A stretch of 64,000 nucleotides of DNA from Sphingomonas sp. TZW2008 (GTDB lineage Bacteria; Pseudomonadota; Alphaproteobacteria; Sphingomonadales; Sphingomonadaceae), in assembly GCF_002117915.1 (NCBI RefSeq), contig NZ_BDJB01000001.1:1-64000 (forward strand), written 5' to 3'. Below are positions 17,409-30,700 of this stretch, one piece after another; the first letter of the stretch is position 1; each line of letters begins with the position of its first letter. Under the pieces are notes generated by a model. That model was not told the origin of the DNA. It saw only the letters and a program-made list of their open reading frames with translations, and ran no database searches. Position numbers and translations under genes: made by a program.

Positions 17409-18418
17409 GCGGCGATCCCGTCGCGCCGCCCGCGCTCGCGAAAGCGATGCCGCCGGTGCAATTCGCCGACGTCAACGGCATTCGCATGGCCTATTACGAA
17501 GTCGGCGCACGCGGCGACGGCGTGCCGGTGATCTTCTGCCACGGCTTTCCCGAGCTCGCCTTCTCGTGGCGGCATCAGCTCGATGCGTTCGAGAAGGCGG
17601 GGCGCTGGGCGATCGCGCCCGACCAGCGCGGCTACGGGCTGACCAGCCGGCCGGAGCGGATCGAGGACTATGATCTCGAGCATCTCACCGCCGATATCGC
17701 CGCGCTGATGGACGCGTTGGGGATCGAAAAGGCGATCCCCTGCGGGCACGACTGGGGCGGCATGGTCGTGTGGCAGTTCGCGCTGCGTTACCCTGAGCGG
17801 TGTGCGGGCGTGATCGGCGTCAACACGCCGTTCCTGCCGCGCGGCGACGTGGATCCGATTGCTGGCATGCGCGCCGTGTACGGCGACGACATGTACATCG
17901 TCTGGTTCCAGAAACCGGGCGAGGCGGATGCGGCGCTGGCGGCCGATCCCGAACGCTCGATCCGCTATTTCATGCGCAAGCCGCAGATGACGCTCAAGGA
18001 ATATGAGCAGCTGCCCGCCGAGCAGCGCACGCTGGCGCTGGGCGAGGGGCTCAAACTCTACGACGCGGAGGCCGACACGCAGCAGTTCCTGAGCGACGAC
18101 GAGATTGCCGCCTTCGCCGAGACGTTCGCAGGCACGGGATTTAGCGGCGGGATCAACTGGTACCGCAACTTCACACGCAACTGGCAGGCCTCGGCGAACC
18201 TGGTCGAGAAGGTCGACGTGCCGTCGCTGATGGTGATGGCGGAGAATGACGTGGTGCTGAGCCCGGCGATGGCGGAAGGGATGGAACGCTACGTGCCCGA
18301 TCTCGACAAGGTGCTGATCGAGAAATCTGGGCATTGGACGCAGCAGGAATATCCGGCCGAGGTGAATGCGGCGCTGCTGGGATGGCTCGACAGGAAGTTT
18401 CCGGTTGGGGGCGGATGA
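17405..18418 (+). CDS. Alpha/beta hydrolase, epoxide-hydrolase-like
   Basis: A 337-residue alpha/beta hydrolase with oxyanion motif HGFPE (46-50), nucleophile GHDWGG with Asp116 and the closing His in SGHWTQQE near the C-terminus. An Asp nucleophile with this surrounding pattern is the hallmark of epoxide hydrolases and haloalkane dehalogenases. The lid has the Tyr-rich region typical of epoxide hydrolases. It is coupled by a GTGA overlap to the zinc dehydrogenase gene, so hydrolysis of an epoxide to a diol followed by alcohol oxidation is a plausible pair of steps. A paralogue lies at 55142-56113. Confidence 0.88.
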   Translation: MSGDPVAPPALAKAMPPVQFADVNGIRMAYYEVGARGDGVPVIFCHGFPELAFSWRHQLDAFEKAGRWAIAPDQRGYGLTSRPERIEDYDLEHLTADIAALMDALGIEKAIPCGHDWGGMVVWQFALRYPERCAGVIGVNTPFLPRGDVDPIAGMRAVYGDDMYIVWFQKPGEADAALAADPERSIRYFMRKPQMTLKEYEQLPAEQRTLALGEGLKLYDAEADTQQFLSDDEIAAFAETFAGTGFSGGINWYRNFTRNWQASANLVEKVDVPSLMVMAENDVVLSPAMAEGMERYVPDLDKVLIEKSGHWTQQEYPAEVNAALLGWLDRKFPVGGG

Positions 18419-18501
18419 CCCATCCTGGTTGGCGGCGGGATGACGACGCCTAACTGCGAAAGTTGACAAATTTTGCAGCATCTACCGTGCAGTAGGTCTT
18501 G

Positions 18502-19080
18502 ATGACGCAAGACGATCGCTCCCCGCTGCTTGGCTGCGCCGCGGTACTCGTTGCCTCGGTGCTGCTGCTGTGGTTGGCGGGCGGGCATTACGCGTGGAAG
18601 TTTGAAAAGAGCCGGATACCCAGTCGTCTGACCGTGGAGAGAAAACTCTTTTCAGAGGAGAAAATTTGGGGGTTAGGGCCGGGTGGAAATGAGACCAGGC
18701 TAATTGTCTATGAACTAAGCATCTCGGATGCTGCCCGACTCATGCAATTCGGTAATTCGCTTGATAGTGACGAAAAGATACGATCCGCGATGGGGAGGGC
18801 GGAGCCTGACTATTATGAGTGGGGGAGAACCCCGATCCCAGCCTTCGATAGAAACGATGACGCACAGCAGAAGCAGCATCCCACACTAGAATCTTATAAC
18901 GCGAGAATAGCCGACTTTTTGGATCGTTATGGCTTCCACATAGAAACTGACCCATCCATTGAGCGGAGTGTTGATGAGCTAATCTCCGCGCCGGGTTCGT
19001 TCCACGCGGCGGGTCGCGGGGGATCGTTGATAATTGTTTCTCCGGCTCGCAAGCGGCTGGTGTTCGCATACGCCGGTTAG
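18502..19080 (+). CDS. Orphan membrane-anchored protein of unknown function, low GC
   Basis: A 192-residue protein that I do not recognise. The N-terminus has one membrane helix (CAAVLVASVLLLWLAGG, about residues 11-27), so the rest is probably periplasmic. The body is polar, with no catalytic motif that I can identify. Its codons contain many A/T third positions, clearly unlike its neighbours, which suggests recent acquisition. A TTG at 18499 lies directly before the ATG at 18502; the ATG has AGTAGG 5 bp upstream. A consensus-like TTGACA at 18463-18468 lies upstream, but I find no good -10 partner at the right distance. Confidence 0.7.
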   Translation: MTQDDRSPLLGCAAVLVASVLLLWLAGGHYAWKFEKSRIPSRLTVERKLFSEEKIWGLGPGGNETRLIVYELSISDAARLMQFGNSLDSDEKIRSAMGRAEPDYYEWGRTPIPAFDRNDDAQQKQHPTLESYNARIADFLDRYGFHIETDPSIERSVDELISAPGSFHAAGRGGSLIIVSPARKRLVFAYAG

Positions 19081-19131
19081 CTCGTCCGCTAAGTTAATGC
19101 GTGACAGAAAACCGGCCTGGTAGAGGTGGCT

Positions 19132-19159
19132 ATGACCGCTTGCCCCCCAAACCGGTCAT
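19132..19159. terminator. Hairpin between convergent genes
   Basis: ATGACCG (19132-19138) and CGGTCAT (19153-19159) form a perfect 7-bp stem with a C-rich 14-base loop, in the gap between the orphan gene and the convergent nitroreductase gene. No T run follows. Confidence 0.3.
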
Positions 19160-19188
19160 CCAGCGAACGCGCGACGCGCGTCATCCCC

Positions 19189-19863
19189 TCACTCAAACCC
19201 AACGAACCGCGCCGCTTCGCTGACCGGCTTGCGGCGGGAAACGACGGCGTTGGCGGGGAAGGTGTCGTCGGGCCAGCCCATCGCGACGCAGGTCTGGATC
19301 ACCTGATCGTCGGGAATGCCGGCGTGTTCGCGCACGACGGGCGACTGCATGATCCCTTGGCTGTTGATGACGCAGCCCAGGCCGCGTGACCAGGCGGCGT
19401 TGACGAGCGCGTTGACCACGGCGCCGCAATCGAACGGCGCGATGTCACTGCCCAGCAGCACGCGATCGTAGGTGACGACGATCGAAACCGGCGCGCCGAA
19501 CTGGCGAAAGCCGCGCAGCACCCAGTCCTGCCGCTTTTCCTTGTCGTCGCGCGCGATCTCCATCGCGCCGAACAATTGCTTGGCGATCTCGATCTGCCGT
19601 TCGCGGTGCGCGCCGCCATATTGCTCGCCGGTACGGAATTCGCGCGATTCGGGGACGCCGGCGAGCGTGCGGCGCGCGTTCTCCTCGCGGATACGGTCGA
19701 GCGGCGCGCCGGTGACGACGGTGAAGTTCCACGGCTGCGTGTTGAGCGACGAGGGCGCACGGCTGGCTAGCGCGATGATCTCCTCGATCAGCGCCCGCGG
19801 CACCGGCTTGTCGAGAAACCCGCGGATGCTGCGGCGGCCGTTGACGACCTCGTCGTAGATCAT
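19189..19863 (-). CDS. Nitroreductase family protein
   Basis: A 224-residue FMN-dependent NAD(P)H oxidoreductase of the nitroreductase fold. FMN-binding features are GRRSIRGFLDKPV at 9-21, ASRAPSSLNTQPW near 33-45 and the C-terminal GWPDD and phosphate-contacting RRKPVSE segment. The ATG at 19863 has GGAGAG upstream. Single gene, flanked by convergent orphan gene and, upstream on the same strand, the DUF885 gene. It could reduce nitroaromatics, quinones or enones; members near catabolic genes often do the latter. Confidence 0.89.
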   Translation of the reverse strand: MIYDEVVNGRRSIRGFLDKPVPRALIEEIIALASRAPSSLNTQPWNFTVVTGAPLDRIREENARRTLAGVPESREFRTGEQYGGAHRERQIEIAKQLFGAMEIARDDKEKRQDWVLRGFRQFGAPVSIVVTYDRVLLGSDIAPFDCGAVVNALVNAAWSRGLGCVINSQGIMQSPVVREHAGIPDDQVIQTCVAMGWPDDTFPANAVVSRRKPVSEAARFVGFE

Positions 19864-19930
19864 GTCGCTCTCCTTTTGCCCGCAGCCTTAACCGATGACA
19901 CGCACGCGCCAAGCCAAGGAAGGATAGGCG

Positions 19931-19955
19931 GGGGCGTAGCGACGCTTGTCGCCCC
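19931..19955 (-). terminator. Hairpin downstream of the DUF885 gene
   Basis: GGGGCG (19931-19936) and CGCCCC (19950-19955) form a 6-bp GC stem with a 13-base loop just beyond the DUF885 stop. It lacks a T run; a weak terminator at best. Confidence 0.3.
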
Positions 19956-19979
19956 TGCACCCCGCCGGCATGTTCAGCG

Positions 19980-21815
19980 TCAGGCAGCGAGCATCCGCTC
20001 GGTCACCATGCGTTCGAGGATGGTGAGCGGCATCGCGCCGTCGCGCAGCACCGCGTGGAAGGCGCGCGGATCGAAGGCCTCGCCCTGCTTCTTCTTCACC
20101 GCGTCGCGCAGGCGCACCCAGACGGTGTGACCGATCTTGTAGCTACACGCCTGTCCCGGCCAGACGGTGTAGCGATCGATCTCGTTCTGGCTGCGGCCGC
20201 GCGCGATGCCGGTGGTGGCGATGAAATAGTCGGTCGCCTTCTCGCGGCTCCAGCGCTTGTGGTGCATGCCCGAATCGACGACGAGACGGGTCGCGCGGAA
20301 TAGGAGCGACTGGAGATAACCGACCTGGCCGAGCGGATCGCCGTCGAACATCCCCATCTCGTCCGCGAGCTGTTCCGAATAGAGCGCCCATCCCTCGGTA
20401 TAGCCGCTGAACCCGCCGCGCCGACGGATCAGCGGAATGTCCTGCGATTCGAGCGCGGTCATCACCTGCAGATGGTGGCCGGGCACCGCCTCGTGGTGCG
20501 TTAGCGTTGCGAGGCCGAACTTGGGCCGATCGAAACTGTCGCGCAGGTTGATGTAGTAGATGCCTGGGCGCGAGCCATCGAGCGCGGCGTTCTGGTAATA
20601 GCCGCCCGGCGCGCCCGCCTCGATCGACTTGGGCACGCGGCGCACCTCGACCGGCGCCTTGGGCAGCGTCGCGAATTGTTCGGGCAGCCGCTTCTGCATC
20701 GCGATCACCTGTGCATTGAGCTGCGCGATCAGCTGCTCCTTGCCGACATCGGTATTGGGATAGACCTGATCGGGGCGCTTGTTGAGCGCGACGAGCCGCT
20801 CGCCGACGCTGCCCTGACTCATGCCCTGCGCCTTGAGGATGCCGTCAATCCGCGCGGTGATCTCGGCGACCTGCGCGAGCCCGAGGCGGTGCACTTCCTC
20901 GCCCGGCATCGCGACGGTCGTCGCCGCCTCGACCGCGGCGGCGTAATAGGCCTCGCCGTCGGGCAGGCGCCACACGCCCGCATCGTGGCTTGCCTTGCCA
21001 CGCAGCTCGGTGACGAGCGCGCGCTGGCGATCAAGCGCGGGGAACACCTGCTCGGTCATGATCGCGGTCGCCTGCTGGACGCGATCGGCGGGAAGGCTGG
21101 CGGCCTTGAGCTTCGCGGCGAGCGCGGTGACGGGCACCGTCTGCGCGGGCGACTGATCGCGCAAGCTGCCCATCAGCTTGAGCGTGGTATCGAGAATGTA
21201 GTCGGGCGCGAACACGCCGCGCGCGGCATCGGCACGCTGGCGATCGGTGTCCTGATCGATCGCGGTGGCGAAGGCGGCGACGCGGGCGAGATAGGCGTCG
21301 GCATCGGCCGCGGTCCTGATCGAATGTTGCGCCTCGAGGAAATCTGGCGTGTCGCGATACGCGCCGGTGAGCTGCGTCAGCACATAGGGCGCGAACCGTC
21401 CCATGCTGGCGCCGTAGGTGAACCGTTCCGCCCCGGCGATGCCGCGCTGGAGCTGATACGAGACGACCTCGTAATCGATCTTCGCGGCGGGCGAGAGCGA
21501 CGCGGGGTTGATCGCGCGCAATTCGGTAAGCTCGCGCTTCGAACGGGCGAGATCGTCGGCGACGCCCTTGGCCGAGCCATCGTTCAGCCTGGATTTCAGT
21601 GCGGCGCGCTCGCCGGTATCGAGGCCCAATGCGGTGGCGCCCTCCGGATTTTCCGCGACGCGATCGTAGAAGAAACGATCGAGGAGCGCGTGGAGGCGGG
21701 CGTCGTTGGGATTAGTGGCGGCGGCGGCCGGTTTGGCCGCGTTCTGAGCGGCGGCGGGGAGGGCGGCGGTCAGCGCGGCGGCGCCGGTGCTGCCGATGAA
21801 AGTGCGACGATCCAT
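19980..21815 (-). CDS. DUF885 family exported protein (peptidase-like)
   Basis: A 611-residue secreted protein. The N-terminus MDRRTFIGSTGAAALTAALPAAAQ is a Tat-type signal (one short RR element, hydrophobic core, AAA cleavage). The body is all-helical DUF885 with the diagnostic HHEAVPGHHLQ segment near residue 435, a HExxxGHH-like arrangement suggesting a zinc metallopeptidase of the gluzincin-related type. C-terminal GQACSYKIGH is also typical. The length fits the family (570-620). It follows the propeller-amidohydrolase gene on the same strand after 140 bp that contain a palindrome, so co-transcription is uncertain. Probable role: periplasmic peptide breakdown. Confidence 0.87.
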   Translation of the reverse strand: MDRRTFIGSTGAAALTAALPAAAQNAAKPAAAATNPNDARLHALLDRFFYDRVAENPEGATALGLDTGERAALKSRLNDGSAKGVADDLARSKRELTELRAINPASLSPAAKIDYEVVSYQLQRGIAGAERFTYGASMGRFAPYVLTQLTGAYRDTPDFLEAQHSIRTAADADAYLARVAAFATAIDQDTDRQRADAARGVFAPDYILDTTLKLMGSLRDQSPAQTVPVTALAAKLKAASLPADRVQQATAIMTEQVFPALDRQRALVTELRGKASHDAGVWRLPDGEAYYAAAVEAATTVAMPGEEVHRLGLAQVAEITARIDGILKAQGMSQGSVGERLVALNKRPDQVYPNTDVGKEQLIAQLNAQVIAMQKRLPEQFATLPKAPVEVRRVPKSIEAGAPGGYYQNAALDGSRPGIYYINLRDSFDRPKFGLATLTHHEAVPGHHLQVMTALESQDIPLIRRRGGFSGYTEGWALYSEQLADEMGMFDGDPLGQVGYLQSLLFRATRLVVDSGMHHKRWSREKATDYFIATTGIARGRSQNEIDRYTVWPGQACSYKIGHTVWVRLRDAVKKKQGEAFDPRAFHAVLRDGAMPLTILERMVTERMLAA

Positions 21816-21880
21816 GATGTTTTTGTCCTTATACGATCTCGGGCCGGTTCATCCGCTGTGCGGCCTGAATCGCGACTGAA

Positions 21881-21915
21881 GCGTCGTCCCGGTGGCCGCG
21901 GCCGGGGGACGACGC
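21881..21915. repeat. REP-like palindrome
   Basis: Perfect 10-bp arms GCGTCGTCCC (21881-21890) and GGGACGACGC (21906-21915) enclose a second palindrome, GGCCGCGGCC. It lies between two genes on the same strand, has no T run and looks like an extragenic repeat of the CGTC(A/G)TCCCGG type frequent in sphingomonads. Only one copy is in the window, so the repeat nature is inferred. Confidence 0.5.
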
Positions 21916-21955
21916 ATGGCTATGTCCGACGCGCCTCGCCGGTACGCGCGGCCGC

Positions 21956-25378
<3,423 letters not shown>

Positions 25379-25498
25379 GAAAACCCCCAGGAACCGGCCG
25401 CAGGAAAGAACGGCAAGAAGATTGCCCTACTATGCGCCGCGCGCGGCGGGTGGCAAGGCACGCGCGACGAGCCGAACGGCCGCAGGCGGGAGAGGATG

Positions 25499-26602
25499 AT
25501 GAACGAACGTTGCGTGCTGATTGCCGGCGCGAGCGGGGTGATCGGGCAATCCGCGGTGGCGCGCTTCGCCGCCGCCGGCTGGCGCGTCCTTGCGGTGTCG
25601 CGCCGCGCGCCCGACGTCGACGCTGGCGTGGCGTACGAGCACGTATCGCTCGACCTGACCGACGCCGACGCCTGCCGCGCGGCGGCGGCAAGGTTCGCGG
25701 GGGTGACGCACGTCGTTTACGCCGCGCTGTACGAGAAGCCGGGGCTGTACGCGGGCTGGTTCGAGACGGACCAGATGGAAACCAACCTCGTGATGCTGCG
25801 CAACCTGATGGAGCCGCTGCTCACTGCGGCGCGCGGGCTGCGGCACGTCAGCGTGTTCCAGGGCACCAAGGCCTATGGCGCGCACCTCCACCCGATCGCG
25901 CTGCCGGCGAAGGAGGATCGGCCGCGCGACGCGCACGCGAACTTCTACTGGCTGCAGGAGGATTGGCTCCGCGCACGGCGGGCGGACGCCGACTGGGGGC
26001 TGACGATCTGGCGGCCGCAGGTGGTGTTCGGCGGCGCGACGGGCGTAGCGATGAACATCGTGCCCGTACTCGGCGCCTATGCCGCGATCTGCCGCGAACT
26101 GGAGCTGCCGCTGGCCTATCCCGGGCGGCCGGGCGCGGTGAGCGAGGCGGTCGATGCCGATCTGATCGCCGACGCGCTCGCCTGGGCGGCAGATGCACCG
26201 GCCGCGGCGGACGAGACGTTCAACATCACCAACGGCGACGTCTTCACCTGGGCCGATGCGTGGCCGGGGATTGCGCGGGCGGTCGGGCTGGAGGCGACGT
26301 ACAGCGCGCCGTTCGCGCTGGTCGACTTCCTGCTGACGCACGAGGCGGTGTGGGATCGGCTGGTTGCGCGCCATGGCCTGCGCGCGACTCCGCTGCGCGC
26401 GCTGCTGGGCGAATCGCATCATTACGCCGACCTGCTGTTCGGCGTGCACGCGCCCGATCATGCCGCACGCGCCCCTGTGCTGGTCAGCACGATCAAGCTG
26501 CGCCAGGCGGGGTTCGGCGCGTGCACCGATACCGACGCGATGTTCGTCAAATGGCTGGCGCGGCTGGCCGAGCGGCGGATCGTGCCGCCGCCCGGCGCGT
26601 GA
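25499..26602 (+). CDS. SDR family oxidoreductase, PRISE-like (progesterone 5-beta-reductase/iridoid synthase type)
   Basis: A 367-residue extended SDR. The cofactor motif IAGASGVIGQ is at 8-17 (GxxGxxG), followed by the SRR segment that suggests NADPH. The central GTKAYGAHLHP and FYWLQEDWLR segments match the PRISE family, in which Tyr and Lys reduce activated C=C bonds of enones. The ATG at 25499 is used because GGGAGAGG lies at 25488-25495. It is divergent from the propeller-amidohydrolase gene (120-bp gap) and converges tightly with the quinone oxidoreductase gene (3 bp between stops). Physiological substrate unknown. Confidence 0.85.
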   Translation: MNERCVLIAGASGVIGQSAVARFAAAGWRVLAVSRRAPDVDAGVAYEHVSLDLTDADACRAAAARFAGVTHVVYAALYEKPGLYAGWFETDQMETNLVMLRNLMEPLLTAARGLRHVSVFQGTKAYGAHLHPIALPAKEDRPRDAHANFYWLQEDWLRARRADADWGLTIWRPQVVFGGATGVAMNIVPVLGAYAAICRELELPLAYPGRPGAVSEAVDADLIADALAWAADAPAAADETFNITNGDVFTWADAWPGIARAVGLEATYSAPFALVDFLLTHEAVWDRLVARHGLRATPLRALLGESHHYADLLFGVHAPDHAARAPVLVSTIKLRQAGFGACTDTDAMFVKWLARLAERRIVPPPGA

Positions 26603-26605
26603 CGA

Positions 26606-27610
26606 TCAGATATCGAGCACGATCTTGCCGAAATGCTTGCCCGATTCCTGGTGGCGGAAAGCATCGGCGATCTGTTCGAGCGGGAAGTGGCGGTCGATCA
26701 CCGGCCGGATGCCGTTCGCTTCGATCGCGCGTACCATGTCCTGCTGGTGCCGGCGCGCGCCAACGGTGAGGCCGATGATGCGCTGATTGTTGTGCATCAC
26801 CATCACCGTCGGCACGTGCCCGCCGACGCCGGCGAGCACGCCGATCAGCGAGATGTGGCCGCCGGTGCGCGTCGCGACGATCGACTGCGGCATGGTGCCC
26901 GACCCGCCGATCTCGACGACGTGGTCGACGCCGCGCCCGCCAGTCTTCTCGCGCGCGATCTCGCCCCAATTTTCATGGCTTTTGTAGTTGATGAGGTGAT
27001 CGGCGCCCATGCCGCGCAGCCGATCGAGCTTCTCGTCGGACGAGGAGGTGGCGATGACGGTCGCGCCCGCCGCCTTGGCGAACTGCAATGCGAAGATCGA
27101 GACGCCGCCGGTGCCCTGGACGAGCACGGTGTCGCCGCTCTTCACCTGTCCGTTGACGACCAACGCGCGCCAGGCGGTGAGCCCGGCGCAGGTGAGCGTC
27201 GCCGCTTCCGCATCCGAATAGCCGGCGGGGGCGCGGGTGAAGGCGGTGGCGGCGTTGGTGACATATTCGCGCGCGAAGCCGTCCGCCATGTCGCCCGGCA
27301 CGTCGCCCATCACCGCGCGATCGGGCTCGCCATCCATCCAGTGCGGGAAGAAGGTGGAGACGACCTTGTCGCCGACCGCGAATTCGGTGACGTCCTCGCC
27401 AATCTCAACCACCTCGCCCGCGCCGTCGGACATCGGCACGCGGCCGTCGGGGGTGGGGATCATGCCGGCGACGACGGCATAGTCGTGGAAGTTGAGCGAG
27501 CTCGCGCGCACGCGCACGACGATCTCGCCGCGGCGCGGCGCCACCCGCTCGGTATCGCCGACCTTCAGCCGATCGAGGCCGCCGGGTTTCTCCAACTGGA
27601 TCGTGCGCAT
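26606..27610 (-). CDS. NAD(P)-dependent alcohol dehydrogenase/quinone oxidoreductase (MDR)
   Basis: A 334-residue zinc-free medium-chain reductase. It has the GroES-like N-terminal domain with SLNFHDYAVVAG where zinc enzymes carry Cys, SDGAGEVVEIG in place of the GHE motif, and the Rossmann motif VQGTGGVSIFALQ, which is the quinone-reductase pattern. Substrates of this branch are quinones and enals. The ATG at 27610 follows a GAGGAGAGACG leader. Monocistronic by position. It may act with the PRISE reductase next door, but there is no direct evidence. Confidence 0.87.
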   Translation of the reverse strand: MRTIQLEKPGGLDRLKVGDTERVAPRRGEIVVRVRASSLNFHDYAVVAGMIPTPDGRVPMSDGAGEVVEIGEDVTEFAVGDKVVSTFFPHWMDGEPDRAVMGDVPGDMADGFAREYVTNAATAFTRAPAGYSDAEAATLTCAGLTAWRALVVNGQVKSGDTVLVQGTGGVSIFALQFAKAAGATVIATSSSDEKLDRLRGMGADHLINYKSHENWGEIAREKTGGRGVDHVVEIGGSGTMPQSIVATRTGGHISLIGVLAGVGGHVPTVMVMHNNQRIIGLTVGARRHQQDMVRAIEANGIRPVIDRHFPLEQIADAFRHQESGKHFGKIVLDI

Positions 27611-27716
27611 CGTCTCTCCTCGCGTCGGCGCTTGCGGCCGTCGCGCGCCGGGGTAGGGCGCGGGCGGCGGGCGTGCAACGACAAAGTAAGTCGAAGGGCT
27701 TAGATGCCGCGCAGTG

Positions 27717-30700
27717 TCAGGCGATCGCCTCGAACAGCTGCTGCACGCGTTCGAGCCGCGCCGGCGCCTCGGCGATCGGCTCGCGCAGCAGGAAGCGGTC
27801 CTTCGCCGCCTCCAGCCCGGCGGCCTTTGCGTCGATCGTGCTGCCGCGCCGCGGAGTGAGCGCGATCGCTGCGGGACCGGCATCGACGCGCGCGACGCCG
27901 CTGCCGATCGCGGCGGCGCGGATGCGCGCGGTGGCGAGCAGCAGCCGCGCCTCCTCGGGCAGCGCGCCGAAGCGATCCTCCAGCTCGTCCTCGAACGCGT
28001 CGAGCGCGCCCTCGTCGGTCAACCGTGCGAGGCGGGCGTAGAGCGAGACGCGCAGGTCGACGTCGGGGATCCAATCGTCGGGCAAGCGCCCTTCGAGGCC
28101 GAGGTTGAGCTCGGGCGACCAGCGCTCGGCATCCTCGCCGCGCGCCGCGCGCAGCGCGCCCTCGAGCAATTGCTGATACAGCGCGACGCCGATCAGCCGC
28201 ATGTGCCCGGCCTGCGTATCGCCGAGCAGATCGCCCGCACCGCGCATGTCGAGATCGCGCGCGCTGATCGCGAAGCCCGCGCCGAGCCGGTCGAATGCCT
28301 CCAGCGTACGCAGCCGCTTGAGCGTCTTGGGCGCGATCGCATCGTCGGCGTTGGTGAACAGCAGCACCTGCCCGCGCCGGCTGCCGCGCCCGACGCGCCC
28401 GCGCAGTTGGTGCAGCTGCGACAGGCCGAAGCGATCGGCGCGCATGATCGCCATCGTGTTGGCGCGCGGCACGTCGAGCCCCGCCTCGATGATGTTGGTG
28501 GCGAGCAGCACGTCGCCGTCGCCGCGTCCGAAGCGCACCATCGCCTCGTCGATCTCGGCGGCGGGCATCTTGCCGTGCGCCTCGAGCACGTCGAGCTCGG
28601 GGACGAGCGTCGCGAGTTCGGCGGCGAGCGGCGCCATGTCCTCGATCCGCGGCACGACGACGAAGCTCTGCCCACCGCGGCTCTGCTCGCGCAGCAGCGC
28701 GGCGCGCAACGTGTCGGGGGCGTAGCTGCCGACCGCGGTGCGGATCGGTTGGCGGCGCGCCGGCGGGGTGGCAATCACAGACAATTGTCGCAGCCCGACG
28801 AGCGCCGATTGCAGCGTGCGCGGGATCGGCGTGGCGGACAGCGTCAGCACGTGGCCAGCGGACAGATCGCGCAGCCGCTGCTTGTCCGCCGCGCCGAAGC
28901 GCTGCTCCTCGTCGATGATGACGAGCGCGAGATCGTGGTAGGCGATGCCCTTGGCGGCGACCGCGCCGGTGCCGACGACGACGTGGATCGATCCGTCCTT
29001 CAGCCCCGCCTTGACCGCCTTCTTCTCCGCCGCGGTCGACAGGCGCGACAGGCCGGCGACGACGATCCCGGTGCCCTCGAACCGCTCGGTGAACTCCTCG
29101 ATATGCTGGCGCGCGAGCACGGTGGTGGGGGCGGCGAGCGCGACCTGCCGGCCAGCGAGCGCGGCGAGTGCGGCGGCGCGCAGCGCGACCTCGGTCTTGC
29201 CAAAGCCGACGTCGCCGACGATCAACCGGTCCATCGGGCGGCCCGAGGCGAGATCGGCGCGTACGGCATCGATCGCGGCGAGCTGATCAGCGGTCTCGGT
29301 ATAGGGAAAGCCCGCAGCGAAGCGTTCGTAGGCGGCGGTGTCGGGATCGAGGACGGGGGCGGTGCGTGTCCCGCGTTCCGCCGCCAGCGCGGTCAGCTGC
29401 CGCGCGGTCTCGGCGATCGCGACATCGATCTCGGCGCGGCGCTTCTGCCAGCTCGATCCGTCGAGCTTGTCGAGCGTGACGGCGTCTTCTTCCGCGCCGT
29501 AGCGCCACAGCCGGTCCGCCTCTGCGACGGGGACGAGGCGCACCGCATCGGCGGCGTAGACGAGCTTGATCGCCTCGCCACCGCCCTGCGCCTCTGGCAG
29601 CGCCTCGAGCCCGGCGACCCGGCCGATGCCGTGATCCTCGTGGATGACGAGATCGCCGACACGGATCTCGGTCGCCTGTGCGAACACCGGCTCGGCGACG
29701 TGCTGAACACCGTCGTCGCGCTCGGCGCGGCTGCCGAGCAGGTCGGCGGCGGCGACCGCGAGCACGCCGTCGCGTCGGAACCCGCGATCGGCGGCCATGG
29801 TGAGCGTAACGAAGCTGCCGGGCTTCGCGCGCAGCGCCTCGGCCCAGGAGGAAACGGCGGTCGCCTCCACCTTGAGCACGTTGGCGGCACGGCGCGTCAG
29901 GTAGCGCAGGTCGCGCGCGGTGCCGATCAGCACGACGCGCTGCTTCGCCTCGAGCGCGGCGCGGCCTTCCTTGCCGAAGGCGCGCAACGGCGCGGCGCCC
30001 TCGACGAAGCGTGGCGGCGGATCGCCGGCACGGGCCGCGTCGATTTGCTCGCGCGTCGCCAGTGCAGCCCGCCACTGGTCCGCATCGAGCAGATCGCGCA
30101 GCGCGCGCTTGGGACGACGGCGCGCGATATCGGCGGCGAGCGCGAGCACGCGGCGGCGACGATCTTCCGCCGCCGCACCGATCACCAGCCGCGCGCCGGG
30201 CAGGTGATCGATCAGCGCGACGCGTTCCTCCCCGAGCGGCGGCTCGGCGACGCGGCCGAGTTCCTGCCGCTCGATCTCGCCCACGCTGCGCTGGTCAGCG
30301 GGATCGTAGCAGCGGATTGCGACCACCTTGCCCTCGTCCGCCTCGATACGCAGCGGCAGGCGCGCGTCGGCGGGGAACACGTCGAGCACCTGGCCGCGCA
30401 GCGCGATCTCGCCCGGCTCGTCGACGCGCTCGTCGGCGATGTAGCCGAGTTCGGCGAGCGTCTCGAATAGCGCGGGCAGATCGACCGGCTTGCCGACCGC
30501 GACCACCGGCGGCTCAGCAGCGAATTCGGCGGGCGGGGGATAGGCACGCGCGAGCGCCTCACCCGTGGTGACGAGCGCGATCCGCGGCCGCTTCTTGCGC
30601 GCGAGCAGGGCACGGAGCTGACGTAGCGCCGAGGCACGCTGGCCGACATTCTCGGGCGAGGCGGGCGCGGCATCGCCGGGCAGCGCATCGCTGCCGGGGC

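Noticed and set aside
27714..30470. 918-codon plus-strand frame opposite mfd
   Set aside because: Arg/Asp/His-rich shadow of a real high-GC gene; no domain.
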